Assembly (NCBI RefSeq): GCF_002285435.1
Contig: NZ_NSBT01000037.1
Coordinates: 496,001 to 560,000, forward strand
Source: Actibacterium ureilyticum
GTDB taxonomy: Bacteria; Pseudomonadota; Alphaproteobacteria; Rhodobacterales; Rhodobacteraceae
Direction: 5' to 3'
Length of the DNA stretch: 64,000 nt
This document shows positions 27,356 through 35,908 of this stretch, piece by piece; positions within the stretch are counted from its first letter, which is position 1; the number at the start of each line of letters is the position of its first letter. A model generated the notes under the pieces. It saw only the letters and a list, made by a program, of their open reading frames with translations. It was not told the origin of the DNA and searched no databases. The position numbers and the translations under genes are program-made.

Positions 27356-28321
27356 CTAACCAGCCGCTGCGAAGGCCCGGTCGATCACCGCCTGCGTGCC
27401 TCGGGCATCCTCCAGCCGCCAGGGATAGGGATCGCCCGTGCGCAGGCTGTGGCAGAAGGCTTCGACCTGGTTCACATAGTGATTGGCCGCCGGAAAGCGT
27501 TCCTCGCGGATGGCCAGCCCCGGCTGGTGCAGTTCGATCCGCGCCTGACCGAAGACCTGCGGGTTGAACGGCGCAGTCAGACGCAACAGCCCCGCATCGC
27601 CGTGAAAGTTCATCTCTTGCCGGGGGTGCATCCGCATCGACACCATGCAGTTATAGCTGAACCCCGGAAACCGCGCGATCACGCGCGAGGTCACATCGAC
27701 CCCGTTTTCCCAAGCGATGTCGGCCTCGACCGTTTCAGGCTCCTGCCCGGTGGCAAAACGCGCCGAACCCAGCGTATAGACCCCGATATCGGGCAGAGCC
27801 CCGCCCCCGGTTTCCGGCTTGTTGCGGATATTGCCGGTATCGGCCCGGTTGTCATAGCTGAACGTGCCATCCACATGGATCAGGTTGCCGATCGCCCCGT
27901 CGGCGATCAGGTGCTTCGCGCGCTGCCATTGCGGGTGATGCACGATCATATACGCCTCGGCCGCCAGCAGCCCGGTTTCATCGCGCAGCGCGATCAGCGC
28001 GTCGATCTGATCGGCCTGCATCGCAATCGGCTTTTCACACAGCACATGTTTGCCCGCCCGCAGCGCTTTTTGCGTCCATTCCACATGCAGATGGTTCGGC
28101 AAGGGGATGTACAGCGCGTCAATTTCGGGTGCCGCCAACAGATCGTCATAGCTGGAATAGACTTGAATATCGGGGCAGAACGCGCTGAACCCATTGGCTT
28201 TTTCCGCGCTGGACGTGGCCAGCGCCGCCAGCCGCGCCCCCCGGGCCATATTGATCGCCGGCGCCATATGCTCGCGCGCGAATTTCGCCGCCCCCAGGAT
28301 CCCCCAATTCACCACATCCAT
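27356..28321 (-). CDS. Gfo/Idh/MocA family oxidoreductase
   Basis: A 321-residue NAD(P)-dependent sugar or cyclitol dehydrogenase of the Gfo/Idh/MocA group. The Rossmann start VNWGILGAAKFAREHMAPAI, IPLPNHLHVEWTQKALRAGK and the signature CEKPIAM are present. The C-terminal domain contains TFSYDNRADTGNIRNKPETG and GGALPDIGVYTLGSARFA with the conserved Asp and Tyr. The ATG at 28321 is preferred because the one at 28327 touches the AGGAGG site. Its substrate is unknown. Confidence 0.9.
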   Translation of the reverse strand: MDVVNWGILGAAKFAREHMAPAINMARGARLAALATSSAEKANGFSAFCPDIQVYSSYDDLLAAPEIDALYIPLPNHLHVEWTQKALRAGKHVLCEKPIAMQADQIDALIALRDETGLLAAEAYMIVHHPQWQRAKHLIADGAIGNLIHVDGTFSYDNRADTGNIRNKPETGGGALPDIGVYTLGSARFATGQEPETVEADIAWENGVDVTSRVIARFPGFSYNCMVSMRMHPRQEMNFHGDAGLLRLTAPFNPQVFGQARIELHQPGLAIREERFPAANHYVNQVEAFCHSLRTGDPYPWRLEDARGTQAVIDRAFAAAG

Positions 28322-28383
28322 CGCCATCCTCCTGCCGTTGCCCATAGCCTAGCGGCAAAGGCCGGCGGGCAAAACGCCAAAAG

Positions 28384-28413
28384 AAAACCCCGGCAGGAAA
28401 CTCCCTGCCGGGG
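28384..28413 (-). terminator. Rho-independent terminator of rpoH
   Basis: A 10-bp perfect stem (CCCCGGCAGG 28388-28397/CCTGCCGGGG 28404-28413) has an AAACTC loop. The A-rich run just below 28388 gives a TTTTCTTTT tail on the minus strand. It sits 30 bp past the rpoH stop. Confidence 0.88.
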
Positions 28414-28442
28414 CATTTTCACGTGTGACGGGGGCTGGCGGA

Positions 28443-29339
28443 TCAGACCGTGCTCAGCACACCCTGGGACCGCGCCAGTTCCTTCATCCGCTTTTGCAGC
28501 TTCTCGAACGCCCGCACCTCGATCTGGCGGATGCGCTCGCGGCTGACATCGTATTGGCCGGACAGTTCCTCCAGCGTGACGGCCTGCTCTTGCAGACGGC
28601 GCTGGATCAGGATGTCCTTCTCGCGCTCGTTCAGCACGTCCATCGCCTCCATCAGCATCTCGCGGCGGTTTTCCAGCTCGTCCTTCTCGGCATAGGCCTC
28701 GGCCTGGTTGGCGTCCTCGTCTTCCAGCCAGTCCTGCCATTGCGCGCTGCCGTCATCATCGCTGCCGACCGTGGCGTTCAGCGACGCATCGCCGCCCGAC
28801 AGCCGCCGGTTCATCGAGATCACCTCATCCTCGGTCACGTTCAGATCATGCGCGATCTTTTCCACGTGCTCGGGGCGCAGGTCACCCTCTTCCAGCGCGC
28901 CGATGCGCGCCTTGGCCTTGCGCAGGTTGAAAAACAGCTTCTTCTGCGCGCTGGTTGTGCCCAGTTTCACCAGGCTCCACGACCGCAGGATGTATTCCTG
29001 AATGCTGGCGCGGATCCACCACATGGCATAGGTCGCCAGACGGAACCCCTTTTCCGGGTCGAACCGCTTCACGGCCTGCATCAGGCCCACATTGGCTTCC
29101 GAGATCACCTCGGCCTGCGGCAGGCCATAGCCGCGATAGCCCATGGCGATCTTGGCGGCCAGGCGCAGGTGGCTGGTGACCATCTTGTGGGCCGCTTCGC
29201 TGTCTTCGCGTTCGACCCAGGCCTTGGCCAGCATGTATTCCTCTTCGGGTTCCAGCAGGGGAAACTTGCGGATCTCCTGCAGATAGCGGTTCAACCCCTG
29301 TTCGGGGCTGGGCGCCGGCAGATTTGCATAATTGCTCAT
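28443..29339 (-). CDS. rpoH: RNA polymerase sigma-32 factor RpoH
   Basis: A 298-residue heat-shock sigma factor. Region 2 includes HLRLAAKIAMGYRGYGLPQA and LATYAMWWIRASIQEYILRS; the RpoH box region AQKKLFFNLRKAKARI is next; region 4.2 is [20 protein letters not shown]. It directs RNA polymerase to heat and oxidative stress promoters. Rhodobacteraceae often carry two RpoH paralogues; which one this is cannot be told. A candidate heat-shock promoter lies upstream and a strong terminator downstream, so it is a single-gene unit. Confidence 0.95.
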   Translation of the reverse strand: MSNYANLPAPSPEQGLNRYLQEIRKFPLLEPEEEYMLAKAWVEREDSEAAHKMVTSHLRLAAKIAMGYRGYGLPQAEVISEANVGLMQAVKRFDPEKGFRLATYAMWWIRASIQEYILRSWSLVKLGTTSAQKKLFFNLRKAKARIGALEEGDLRPEHVEKIAHDLNVTEDEVISMNRRLSGGDASLNATVGSDDDGSAQWQDWLEDEDANQAEAYAEKDELENRREMLMEAMDVLNEREKDILIQRRLQEQAVTLEELSGQYDVSRERIRQIEVRAFEKLQKRMKELARSQGVLSTV

Positions 29340-29372
29340 TTATGTCCTCGTGGTCCCTGTGACTTACATCAA

Positions 29373-29401
29373 AGATAGGGATCTGAACCGCTCGGTTCAA
29401 G
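29373..29401 (-). promoter_or_regulatory. Candidate sigma-32 promoter and inverted repeat upstream of rpoH
   Basis: On the minus strand CTTGAA (29401-29396) and CCCTATCT (29380-29373) are spaced by 15 bp, close to the sigma-32 consensus. The spacer and -35 are covered by a perfect inverted repeat TGAACCG-CT-CGGTTCA at 29384-29399. The start of rpoH is 34 bp further on. This suggests self-activation plus repressor control, which is inference. Confidence 0.55.
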
Positions 29402-29495
29402 TTTTCGCCCTACCTCCGTTATGCACGGGACATGTGCAGAAATCTGTCACTTTTCCATGAATCTGTCAGCATTTCACGCCCTTGTGCACAGTGTT

Positions 29496-30524
29496 TCAAC
29501 CCCGCAAAGCCGCGATCAGTTCCGCCATATCTGCCGGTAAATCGGCCTGAAACGCCATTTTTTCACCGGAAACCGGGTGAATGAAGCCCAAAGTCGCCGC
29601 ATGCAGCGCCTGGCGCGGGAAATCGGCGGCGGCCTGCGCGCCTGTCGCCCCCAGCGCCTTTTCCGACAGTTTGCGCCGCCCGCCATAGACCGGATCGCCC
29701 ACCAGCCCGAACCCGGCATAGGCCATGTGCACCCGGATCTGATGCGTGCGCCCGGTTTCCAGCCAGCAATCGACCAGCGCCGCCACCCCAGGTGTGCCAA
29801 AGGCTTCGACGACACGCGCCCGCGTCACCGCATGACGCCCGCCCGCCCAGACCACCGCCTGTTTCTGCCGATCCGTGCGATGGCGCGCCAGCTGCGTGGT
29901 GATCTTCAGGATATTGCCGCCCTCGAACCCAACCCCGCGCAACCCCACCAGACGCGGATCGCCCGCATCGGGCACACCATGCACCACGGCGCGGTAATGA
30001 CGCTCGACGCTGTGCGCCTCGAACTGCGCCGCCAGGCCGGTATGCGCCTGGTCGGTCTTGGCCGCGACCAGCAGCCCGCTTGTGTCCTTGTCGATCCGGT
30101 GCACGATGCCCGGCCGCTTCTCGCCCCCGATGCCCGACAGGCTGTCGCCGCAATGGTGCAGCAACGCATTGACCAGCGTGCCGCCCGGACTGCCCGGCGC
30201 GGGGTGCACCACCATGCCCACCGGCTTGTTGATGACGATCAGCGCGTCATCCTCGTAAACCACATCCAGCGGGATCGCCTCGGGCCGGGTTTCGACCTCC
30301 TCGGCCTCCGCAAAGCTCAGCTCCAGCACATCGCCCTCGGCCACGGCGGCGCGCGGATTGTCCAGCACAACGCCCGCCCGCGACACGCCCCCCGCCGCGA
30401 TCAGCTTGACCAGGCGCGAGCGTGACAGCCCCGCCCCCTCTGGCACGTCGCGCGAAAGCGCCTTATCAAGACGGCCGGGGGGATTGGCCCCGATAACCAC
30501 CGAAAGGCGGCGGATGATGGACAT
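29496..30524 (-). CDS. RluA/RluD family 23S rRNA pseudouridine synthase
   Basis: A 342-residue enzyme with an N-terminal S4-type RNA-binding part (GRLDKALSRDVPEGAGLSRS) and the catalytic domain. The active-site Asp is in HRIDKDTSGLLVAAKT, with INKPVGMVVHPAPGSPGGTL before and ETGRTHQIRVHMAYAGF after. Most similar to RluD, which modifies helix 69 of 23S rRNA, but RluA/RluC functions cannot be excluded. The start MSIIRRLSVV at 30524 follows AGAGG and overlaps the divergent gene by 11 bp. Confidence 0.9.
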   Translation of the reverse strand: MSIIRRLSVVIGANPPGRLDKALSRDVPEGAGLSRSRLVKLIAAGGVSRAGVVLDNPRAAVAEGDVLELSFAEAEEVETRPEAIPLDVVYEDDALIVINKPVGMVVHPAPGSPGGTLVNALLHHCGDSLSGIGGEKRPGIVHRIDKDTSGLLVAAKTDQAHTGLAAQFEAHSVERHYRAVVHGVPDAGDPRLVGLRGVGFEGGNILKITTQLARHRTDRQKQAVVWAGGRHAVTRARVVEAFGTPGVAALVDCWLETGRTHQIRVHMAYAGFGLVGDPVYGGRRKLSEKALGATGAQAAADFPRQALHAATLGFIHPVSGEKMAFQADLPADMAELIAALRG

Positions 30525-30831
30525 GGACGATGCCTCTGCTGATGTGGCCGAACCGGCGAACCTGCGCTTTCTGCGCCGGCTGGTGACGGTCCTGACCGCG
30601 GTGATGATCCTGGGCGTTGTAATTCTGATCGGCCTGCTTGTCATCCGCCTGAACACACCGCGCAGCCTGCCCCTGCCCGCGGAAATCGCCCTGCCCGACG
30701 GCGCCACGGCCACGGCGTTTACCCGCGGCCCGGACTGGCTGGCCGTGGTGACCGCCGATGACCGTATCCTGATCCTGGATGCCGCCACCGGCGCCCTGCG
30801 GCAAGAGGTGCAGATCACCCGCCCCGACTAG
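30514..30831 (+). CDS. Small single-TM protein, DUF6476-like
   Basis: A 105-residue protein. A cytosolic acidic N-terminus (MMDMDDASADVAEPANLRFL) leads to one membrane helix (LVTVLTAVMILGVVILIGLL). A periplasmic domain of about 50 residues follows, with beta-rich repeats (DWLAVVTADDRILILDAATG). It resembles a family limited to Rhodobacteraceae and of unknown function. The first ATG (30514) or the next in-frame one (30523) could serve. Its 5' end overlaps the divergent pseudouridine synthase start. Confidence 0.7.
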   Translation: MMDMDDASADVAEPANLRFLRRLVTVLTAVMILGVVILIGLLVIRLNTPRSLPLPAEIALPDGATATAFTRGPDWLAVVTADDRILILDAATGALRQEVQITRPD

Positions 30832-30844
30832 GGCGCCCGGCCCT

Positions 30845-30865
30845 TTCATTGCTCCATAAATACTC
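30845..30865. repeat. Repeat copy D
   Basis: TTCATTGCTCCATAAATACT (30845-30864) matches 898-917 in copy A at 17 of 20 positions. It sits in the 63-bp gap between convergent genes, as copy A does. Confidence 0.5.
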
Positions 30866-30894
30866 ACGGCGCAACCGCGCCACAAAGCACCGCG

Positions 30895-31503
30895 TCAGCC
30901 GGGAAACACCCGCCGCGCCAACAGCACCCGCGATCCGGCGGTCAGGAAACATACCCCCCCAAACCCCCAGGCCAGCGGCGCAAACCACGCGGGCCACAGG
31001 CAGAGCGCCACGAAAAACGCGATGGTCTCGGTCCCCTCCAGCAAGCCGCCGGTGAAATAAAGCGATTTCACACCGCGCGCATCGGTCGACATCTGTTTCT
31101 TTTCCGCCAGGATCGCAAAGCCTAGGAAGCTGGCCCCATTGGCATAGAAACTGGCCAGCAGGAACGCGCCCGCCGCCCCGTTTGCGGATGGGGCGAGCCA
31201 GACAAAGCCCAGCGGGATCGCGCCGTAAAAGACGAAATCGCAGGTGATATCCAGATAGCCGCCGAAATCGGTCTTGTGGCTGGCGCGTGCCACGGCGCCG
31301 TCCAGCCCGTCGGCCAACCGGCTGGCCAGCAGCGGCAGCAAAGCCCAGCCCGGCGCCCCCAGCGCGATCGCGCCAGCGGCCATCAAACCCAGAACCAGCC
31401 CCGCCAGGGTCACCGCATCGGCACCGATTCCCGCCGCGGCGACATGGCGCCCCAGCCGGTCCAGCGGCGGATCGATCAGTTTCCGGGCGACCCCGTCCAG
31501 CAT
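30895..31503 (-). CDS. CDP-alcohol phosphatidyltransferase family membrane protein
   Basis: A 202-residue integral membrane enzyme with several helices. The CDP-alcohol signature D..DG.VAR....G..LD...D is complete in LADGLDGAVARASHKTDFGG and YLDITCDFVFYG. Such enzymes join a CDP-activated lipid or alcohol to an acceptor in phospholipid or osmolyte synthesis. The specific product is not predictable. The start at 31503 follows a GAGGTG site; tRNA-His is immediately upstream. Confidence 0.88.
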   Translation of the reverse strand: MLDGVARKLIDPPLDRLGRHVAAAGIGADAVTLAGLVLGLMAAGAIALGAPGWALLPLLASRLADGLDGAVARASHKTDFGGYLDITCDFVFYGAIPLGFVWLAPSANGAAGAFLLASFYANGASFLGFAILAEKKQMSTDARGVKSLYFTGGLLEGTETIAFFVALCLWPAWFAPLAWGFGGVCFLTAGSRVLLARRVFPG

Positions 31504-31595
31504 GCGCACCTCACTTGTAAGCCGGATGATTTGCGCCCGGTCCGGGGGCAAAGGCAAGCCGCCTCACGCCGATGTGTTGGTGTTGTGTCGGATGA

Positions 31596-31672
31596 TGGTA
31601 CCACCTCCCCGGCTCGAACGGGGGACCTCCTGATCCACAATCAGGCGCTCTAACCAACTGAGCTAAGGCGGC
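31596..31672 (-). tRNA. tRNA-His (anticodon GTG)
   Basis: A 77-nt cloverleaf read on the minus strand, CCA included. The acceptor is GCCGCCT with AGGTGGT, the anticodon loop TTGTGGA carries GTG (31638-31636), and the T arm is CCCCGTTCGAGCCGGGG. The discriminator base is A and the base before position 1 is T, so the usual G-1:C73 identity pair of tRNA-His is missing. That is the known condition in many alphaproteobacteria. Confidence 0.92.
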
Positions 31673-31726
31673 ACTGGCAGGGGATTTAGCGCCGCGCGCC
31701 GGTGAATGCAAGGGCCAGATCGCCGG

Positions 31727-32098
31727 TTAAAGGTCGATCTGCCAATTCTGTTCGACCAGCGGCTGGCCGAAATTATGGACCGCGCGGGAATCGGTCAGCC
31801 GAAACCCGTGCCCGCGATAAAGCGCACAGGCCGCGCGGTGGCTTTCATGGGTCCACAACACCAACCGGTCATAGCCGCGCGCCCAGGCATAGTCGGTACA
31901 CAGGGTCAACAGACGGTGGCCCAGCCCCAGCCCGCGCGCCGCCGGCACCAGCAGAAACAGCCGCAGCTTCGCCTCGCCCGGGGTCGCGCCCCGGACGCAG
32001 AAGATCGAGCCAAGCCGCTCTGCCCCGCGATGCGCGATCCAGGCGCGCTCGCAGTCCGGATCGCGGTTGCGGATGAAATCGGCCAGGATCTCGGCCAC
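31727..32098 (-). CDS. GNAT acetyltransferase with probably damaged 5' end
   Basis: A 123-codon frame from a GTG at 32098. It encodes a good GNAT core (RLGSIFCVRG, LFLLVPAARGLGLGHRLLTL, LWTHESHRAACALYRGHGF) that ends NFGQPLVEQNWQIDL. The same frame continues upstream as WLIQQHAELYAANDGFDASF, which looks like authentic family sequence, but it has no start codon and meets a stop. An ATG at 32193 opens MTTDVAMRAG in another frame and then stops. A small out-of-frame deletion seems likely. Either the gene now starts at 32098 as a shortened protein or it is a pseudogene. Confidence 0.65.
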   Translation of the reverse strand: MAEILADFIRNRDPDCERAWIAHRGAERLGSIFCVRGATPGEAKLRLFLLVPAARGLGLGHRLLTLCTDYAWARGYDRLVLWTHESHRAACALYRGHGFRLTDSRAVHNFGQPLVEQNWQIDL

Positions 32099-32292
32099 CA
32101 GCGCCTCGAAACTGGCGTCGAACCCGTCATTTGCGGCATAAAGCTCGGCATGCTGCTGGATCAGCCAGCCCGCATCGCCACATCCGTTGTCATGGCGCCA
32201 TCAAATGCGCCCCGCCCGGCGTCGTCAAGGATGCTTGCCTTGCGCAGGCCAAAGCCCTATGTCGATTGCTCGAACGACAAGGGGCCAGCACC

Positions 32293-32490
32293 ATGGGCAT
32301 CGACAAGGAAAGCGACATCTCCGCCAATCTGCAGATCGGGCCGACCAGCATCGGCATGGTGCGGATCTATATCGAGGCCGACGGCGTCGAGCTGCCGATG
32401 GATTTCGACCCCGAAGAGGCCGAGGAAATCGCCGAGGAAATCCGCGCCGCCGCTGCCCGCGCCCGCGCGATGACCACCAAGAAGGGCTAA
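32293..32490 (+). CDS. Small acidic protein, DUF6324-like
   Basis: A 65-residue protein: MGIDKESDISANLQIGPTSI, then VRIYIEADGVELPMDFDPEE and a charged helix EEIAEEIRAAAARARAM. It resembles a short protein family widespread in Rhodobacteraceae. No function is known. It ends 11 bp before the convergent GMC oxidoreductase. Confidence 0.75.
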   Translation: MGIDKESDISANLQIGPTSIGMVRIYIEADGVELPMDFDPEEAEEIAEEIRAAAARARAMTTKKG

Positions 32491-32501
32491 GCGCGGCCCC
32501 G

Positions 32502-34109
32502 TTACCCCGCCGACCTGCCCCGGATCATATCCGCCGCCTTTTCCGCGATCATGATAGTCGGTGCATTGGTGTTGCCCGATGTGATGCGCGGCATGACCGA
32601 GGCATCGACAACCCGCAGCCCCCCGATCCCATTGACCCTCAACGCCCCGTCGACCACCGCGCCGGGATCTGTGCCCATGCGCGCCGTACCGACGGGGTGA
32701 AAGATCGTCGACGCGATCTGGCCCGCCCCTTCGATCAGTTCTGGCTCGGTCCGGTATTGCGGGCCGGGCTTGAATTCCTGCGGGTTGAATGGCGCCAGCG
32801 CGGGCTGCGCCATGATCCGCCGCGTCAGCCGAATGGCATGGGCCGCGACCGCACGGTCGCGCGCGGCCGACAGGTAATTGGGTTGGATTTGCGGCGGGCG
32901 CATCGGATCGGCCGAGGTGATGCGCACATGCCCCCGGCTGTCGGGGCGCAGGTCGCAGACGCTGGCGGTGATGGCCGGGAAATCATGCGGCGGCTCGCCA
33001 AAGGCATCCAGCGTGACCGGCTGCACGTGGTATTCCAGATCCGGCGTCGCGACATCGGGGGTCGACCGGGCAAAGGCCCCAAGCTGGCTGGGCGCCATCG
33101 ACATCGGGCCGGACCGGGTCAGCAGGTATTCCAGCCCGATCCGCGCCTTGCCCATCAGCGAATTGGCCATCGTGTTCAGGGTGCGGGCGTTTTCCACCCG
33201 ATAGGCACAGCGGATCTGCAGGTGATCCTGCAGGTTGCCGCCGACCTCGGGCTGGTCCAGCACCACGTCCAGCCCCAGCCCGCGCAGATGCGCCGCCGGG
33301 CCGATCCCGGACAGTTGCAGGAGTTGCGGCGACCCGACCGCGCCGGAGGACAGAATGACCTCGGCCCTGGCCGTCGCCTGTGCCGGCAAGTCGTGACGAC
33401 GAAACCGGATGCCGGTGGCGCGGCGGCCATCGAACAGGATCCGCTCGGCCTGGGCATGGGTCAGGACCGTCAGGTTCGACCGCCGCCGGGCCGGGCGCAG
33501 AAAGCCCTTGGCCGTGCTCCACCGCCAGCCATTGCGCTGGTTGACCTTGAAATAGCCGACACCGGAATTGTCGCCGCGATTGAAATCGGGGGTTTCGGGG
33601 ATGCCCGCCTCGACCGCCGCGGCCTTCCAGGCGTCCAGAATGTCCCAATGCAGGCGCTGCCCCTCGACCCGCCATTCGCCGCCCGCGCCATGAGCGTCAT
33701 CCGCACCGGCATAGTAATCCTCGGACTTGCGGAAATAGGGCAGCACATCCGCCCAGCCCCAGCCGTCCAGCCCCATCTGGCGCCAGCCATCGTAATCCGC
33801 CGCCTGCCCGCGCAGGTAAAGCATGCCGTTGATCGACGAACAACCGCCCAGCACCCGGCCCCGGGGATAAAGCAGCGACCGCCCGCCCAACCCGTCGCAG
33901 GCCTGTGTCCGGTAGCCCCAATCGGTGCGCGGATTGCCGATGCAGTACAGATAACCCACCGGGATGTGGATCCAGTGATAGGCATCGCTGCCGCCCGCCT
34001 CCAGCAGCAGAACGCGCGTGCCGGGGTCCTCGCTCAGCCGGTTGGCCAGCACACATCCCGCGCTGCCGGCGCCGACGATGATGTAGTCGAATTGCCCGTG
34101 ATCATGCAT
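32502..34109 (-). CDS. GMC family FAD-dependent oxidoreductase (choline/alcohol dehydrogenase-like)
   Basis: A 535-residue flavoenzyme. The FAD loop [17 protein letters not shown] (from residue 12), [20 protein letters not shown] and the C-terminal [20 protein letters not shown] with [17 protein letters not shown] are standard GMC motifs. The best guess is an alcohol dehydrogenase similar to BetA, but choline specificity is not shown. The ATG at 34109 starts [13 protein letters not shown]; the frame open to 34223 crosses the promoter region. It is divergent from a LysR regulator that probably controls it. Confidence 0.9.
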   Translation of the reverse strand: MHDHGQFDYIIVGAGSAGCVLANRLSEDPGTRVLLLEAGGSDAYHWIHIPVGYLYCIGNPRTDWGYRTQACDGLGGRSLLYPRGRVLGGCSSINGMLYLRGQAADYDGWRQMGLDGWGWADVLPYFRKSEDYYAGADDAHGAGGEWRVEGQRLHWDILDAWKAAAVEAGIPETPDFNRGDNSGVGYFKVNQRNGWRWSTAKGFLRPARRRSNLTVLTHAQAERILFDGRRATGIRFRRHDLPAQATARAEVILSSGAVGSPQLLQLSGIGPAAHLRGLGLDVVLDQPEVGGNLQDHLQIRCAYRVENARTLNTMANSLMGKARIGLEYLLTRSGPMSMAPSQLGAFARSTPDVATPDLEYHVQPVTLDAFGEPPHDFPAITASVCDLRPDSRGHVRITSADPMRPPQIQPNYLSAARDRAVAAHAIRLTRRIMAQPALAPFNPQEFKPGPQYRTEPELIEGAGQIASTIFHPVGTARMGTDPGAVVDGALRVNGIGGLRVVDASVMPRITSGNTNAPTIMIAEKAADMIRGRSAG

Positions 34110-34234
34110 GCCGCGCCGCCTCCTCCGGTTTGTGGCAGGGCCATATAACGCGGGCCGCGCACCCGGCGGGGGTAACGAATTTGCACACCCCTTGCCCGTT
34201 TTCGTGCATAACGGCCCCGACAAAGGGGGCGCCC

Positions 34235-35215
34235 GTGACCGAATCTTCGCTGGACTGGAACGATGTCCGCTTCTTTCTGGAAACCGCGCGCGCCGGGCGG
34301 ATAAGCCGCGCGGGCAAGCGGCTGGGCGTCAGCCACACCACCGTGGCCCGCCACATCGCCCGGATCGAGTCCGCGCTGCGCAACCGCCTGTTCGAGCCGG
34401 GAAGCGACGGGCTGACCCCGACCGAGGCCGGGCGCGCCCTGATCCCCCTGGCCGAAGAGATGGAGGCGCGCGCCGTCGCGATCCGCGACCTGCTGCAACG
34501 GCCCGGCGGGCTGCGCGGGCGGGTCCGGGTCGGCGCGCCCGACGGGTTCGGCAATGCGGTTCTGTCGCGCATGTTGCCGGAGCTCTGCGCGCAAGAACCC
34601 GATCTGACGCTGGAACTGGTGCCGGTGCCTGCGATGCACAAGCTGTGGAACCGCGAGGTCGACATCGCCGTCAGCCTGGAACGCCCCGAGACCGGGCGGG
34701 TGGTCATGCAGCGCCTGACCGACTACGACCTGCGCCTTTATGCGGCGCCCGGGTTCATCGACCGGCACGGGCGGCCCGACGCCCGCGCGGATCTGGCCGC
34801 CCTGCCCTTTGTCGGCTATGTCGATGCGCTGCTTTACACGCGCGAGCTGGATTTCAACCGCCTGATCCACCCCGATATCGTGACCCGGTACAAGGCCGCG
34901 ACCGTTCAGGCGCAGCTGGATGCGGTGCGCGCCGGTGCGGGCCTGGGGGTGCTGCCCTGTTTCATGGCCGCGCAAAGCGGGCTGGTGCCGGTTCTGCCGG
35001 ATACGGTCGCGTTTCGCCGCGCCTATTGGCTGCTTTACAGCGAGGACGAGCGCGACAACCCGCGCATTCGCCGCGTGGCCGGGTTCATCCGCGCCGCGAC
35101 ACAGGATCGCGCGGCGCTGTTCCGTTTCACCCCTGACGCAACAGGCCGCCCGGCTCGGGATCCCGCAGCGCCTGAAGGCGCAGCGCGGCGTGGCGGGCGA
35201 ATTTCCGGGTCATGA
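34235..35215 (+). CDS. LysR family transcriptional regulator
   Basis: A 326-residue LysR protein. The winged HTH spans about residues 8-66 ([40 protein letters not shown]), and the effector domain starts near residue 95 ([20 protein letters not shown]). The start is GTG at 34235 after AAAGGGGGC. It is divergent from the GMC oxidoreductase gene (125-bp gap), the classic LysR arrangement. Its C-terminal tail past FRFTPDA is basic and overlaps the convergent mmcB gene by 89 bp. Confidence 0.9.
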   Translation: MTESSLDWNDVRFFLETARAGRISRAGKRLGVSHTTVARHIARIESALRNRLFEPGSDGLTPTEAGRALIPLAEEMEARAVAIRDLLQRPGGLRGRVRVGAPDGFGNAVLSRMLPELCAQEPDLTLELVPVPAMHKLWNREVDIAVSLERPETGRVVMQRLTDYDLRLYAAPGFIDRHGRPDARADLAALPFVGYVDALLYTRELDFNRLIHPDIVTRYKAATVQAQLDAVRAGAGLGVLPCFMAAQSGLVPVLPDTVAFRRAYWLLYSEDERDNPRIRRVAGFIRAATQDRAALFRFTPDATGRPARDPAAPEGAARRGGRISGS

Positions 35216-35579
35216 CCTTGCGCCGCGCGGCGGGCAGCTTGTCCTCGGGGCCCATGCGCAGGATCTCGGCGTCATAGGCATCGGCAATGATCAGACCGGT
35301 TTCCATCGGCAACAGCTCGGACGGGAAATCGGCATCCACTGCCCAGAAGAACCGGTCGCACCAGTCCAGATAGCCCTGCCATTTGCTGTCGGACATATAG
35401 TCGGCCCGGCTGGATTTGCATTCCACCACCCAGATTTCGCCCCTGGGACCCAGCGCCATGACATCGACACGCAGCCCGGTCGCAGGCACCAGTTCCTCGA
35501 CCGTCACGAAGTCGTGGCTGCGCAGATGGCGGCAGACGCCACGGGCCAGAAGCTGTCCGGGTTGAAGCAGATCGTCCAT
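35127..35579 (-). CDS. mmcB: MmcB family DNA repair protein
   Basis: A 150-residue protein of the MmcB family (PF06319), LexA-regulated in Caulobacter and linked to mitomycin C resistance. A PD-(D/E)XK nuclease-like core is visible: GLRVDVMALGPRGEIWVVEC followed by KSSRADYMSDSKWQGYLDWC. The C-terminal half continues LLPMETGLIIADAYDAEILR. The 3' end overlaps the LysR gene. No clear LexA box was identified by eye upstream. Confidence 0.88.
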   Translation of the reverse strand: MDDLLQPGQLLARGVCRHLRSHDFVTVEELVPATGLRVDVMALGPRGEIWVVECKSSRADYMSDSKWQGYLDWCDRFFWAVDADFPSELLPMETGLIIADAYDAEILRMGPEDKLPAARRKVMTRKFARHAALRLQALRDPEPGGLLRQG

Positions 35580-35742
35580 GGGGCGAATATGAACAATAGG
35601 TGAACATCTGGCAAGGTGGGATTGCGGGTGCCTTGGTCCAAAGTGCCGCGGCCGACCCTGGGTGGGCGCGCCACACCGGTTGTGGTCTGCGGTTTATCCC
35701 AAAGCCCCGAACGCGGTTTGAACGGCAAAAGAGGTCGCCAAT

Positions 35743-35796
35743 GCGCCCTCCCGGGGGGAGGGTCGGGCGCGGCACGGGTTGGCCACCCGTGCCGGG
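35743..35796. repeat. Two palindromes before the arsR promoter
   Basis: GCGCCCTCCCGGGGGGAGGG with TCGGGCGC (35743-35770) resembles the element at 27218. It is followed by GGCACGGGT/ACCCGTGCC (35771-35793), a 9-bp stem. Together with flanking sequence this 329-bp gap between mmcB and arsR has no trusted gene. Confidence 0.5.
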
Positions 35797-35844
35797 TACT
35801 GGCGGCGGGCGCGACGCATAAAACCGACCCCATTGCGAATCCAC

Positions 35845-35893
35845 TTGACATGATACCTTTGGGTATCACACAAAAGAGATACCAAAAGGTATC
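35845..35893 (+). promoter_or_regulatory. arsR promoter with two palindromic operators
   Basis: A consensus -35 TTGACA at 35845-35850 is followed by GATACCTTTGGGTATC (35852-35867) and GATACCAAAAGGTATC (35878-35893). Both share the inverted arms GATACC/GGTATC around a 4-nt centre and are 26 bp apart centre to centre. They occupy the promoter and leader just before the ArsR start, consistent with autorepression. Confidence 0.75.
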
Positions 35894-35908
35894 CAATAAG
35901 GCCCGCAC

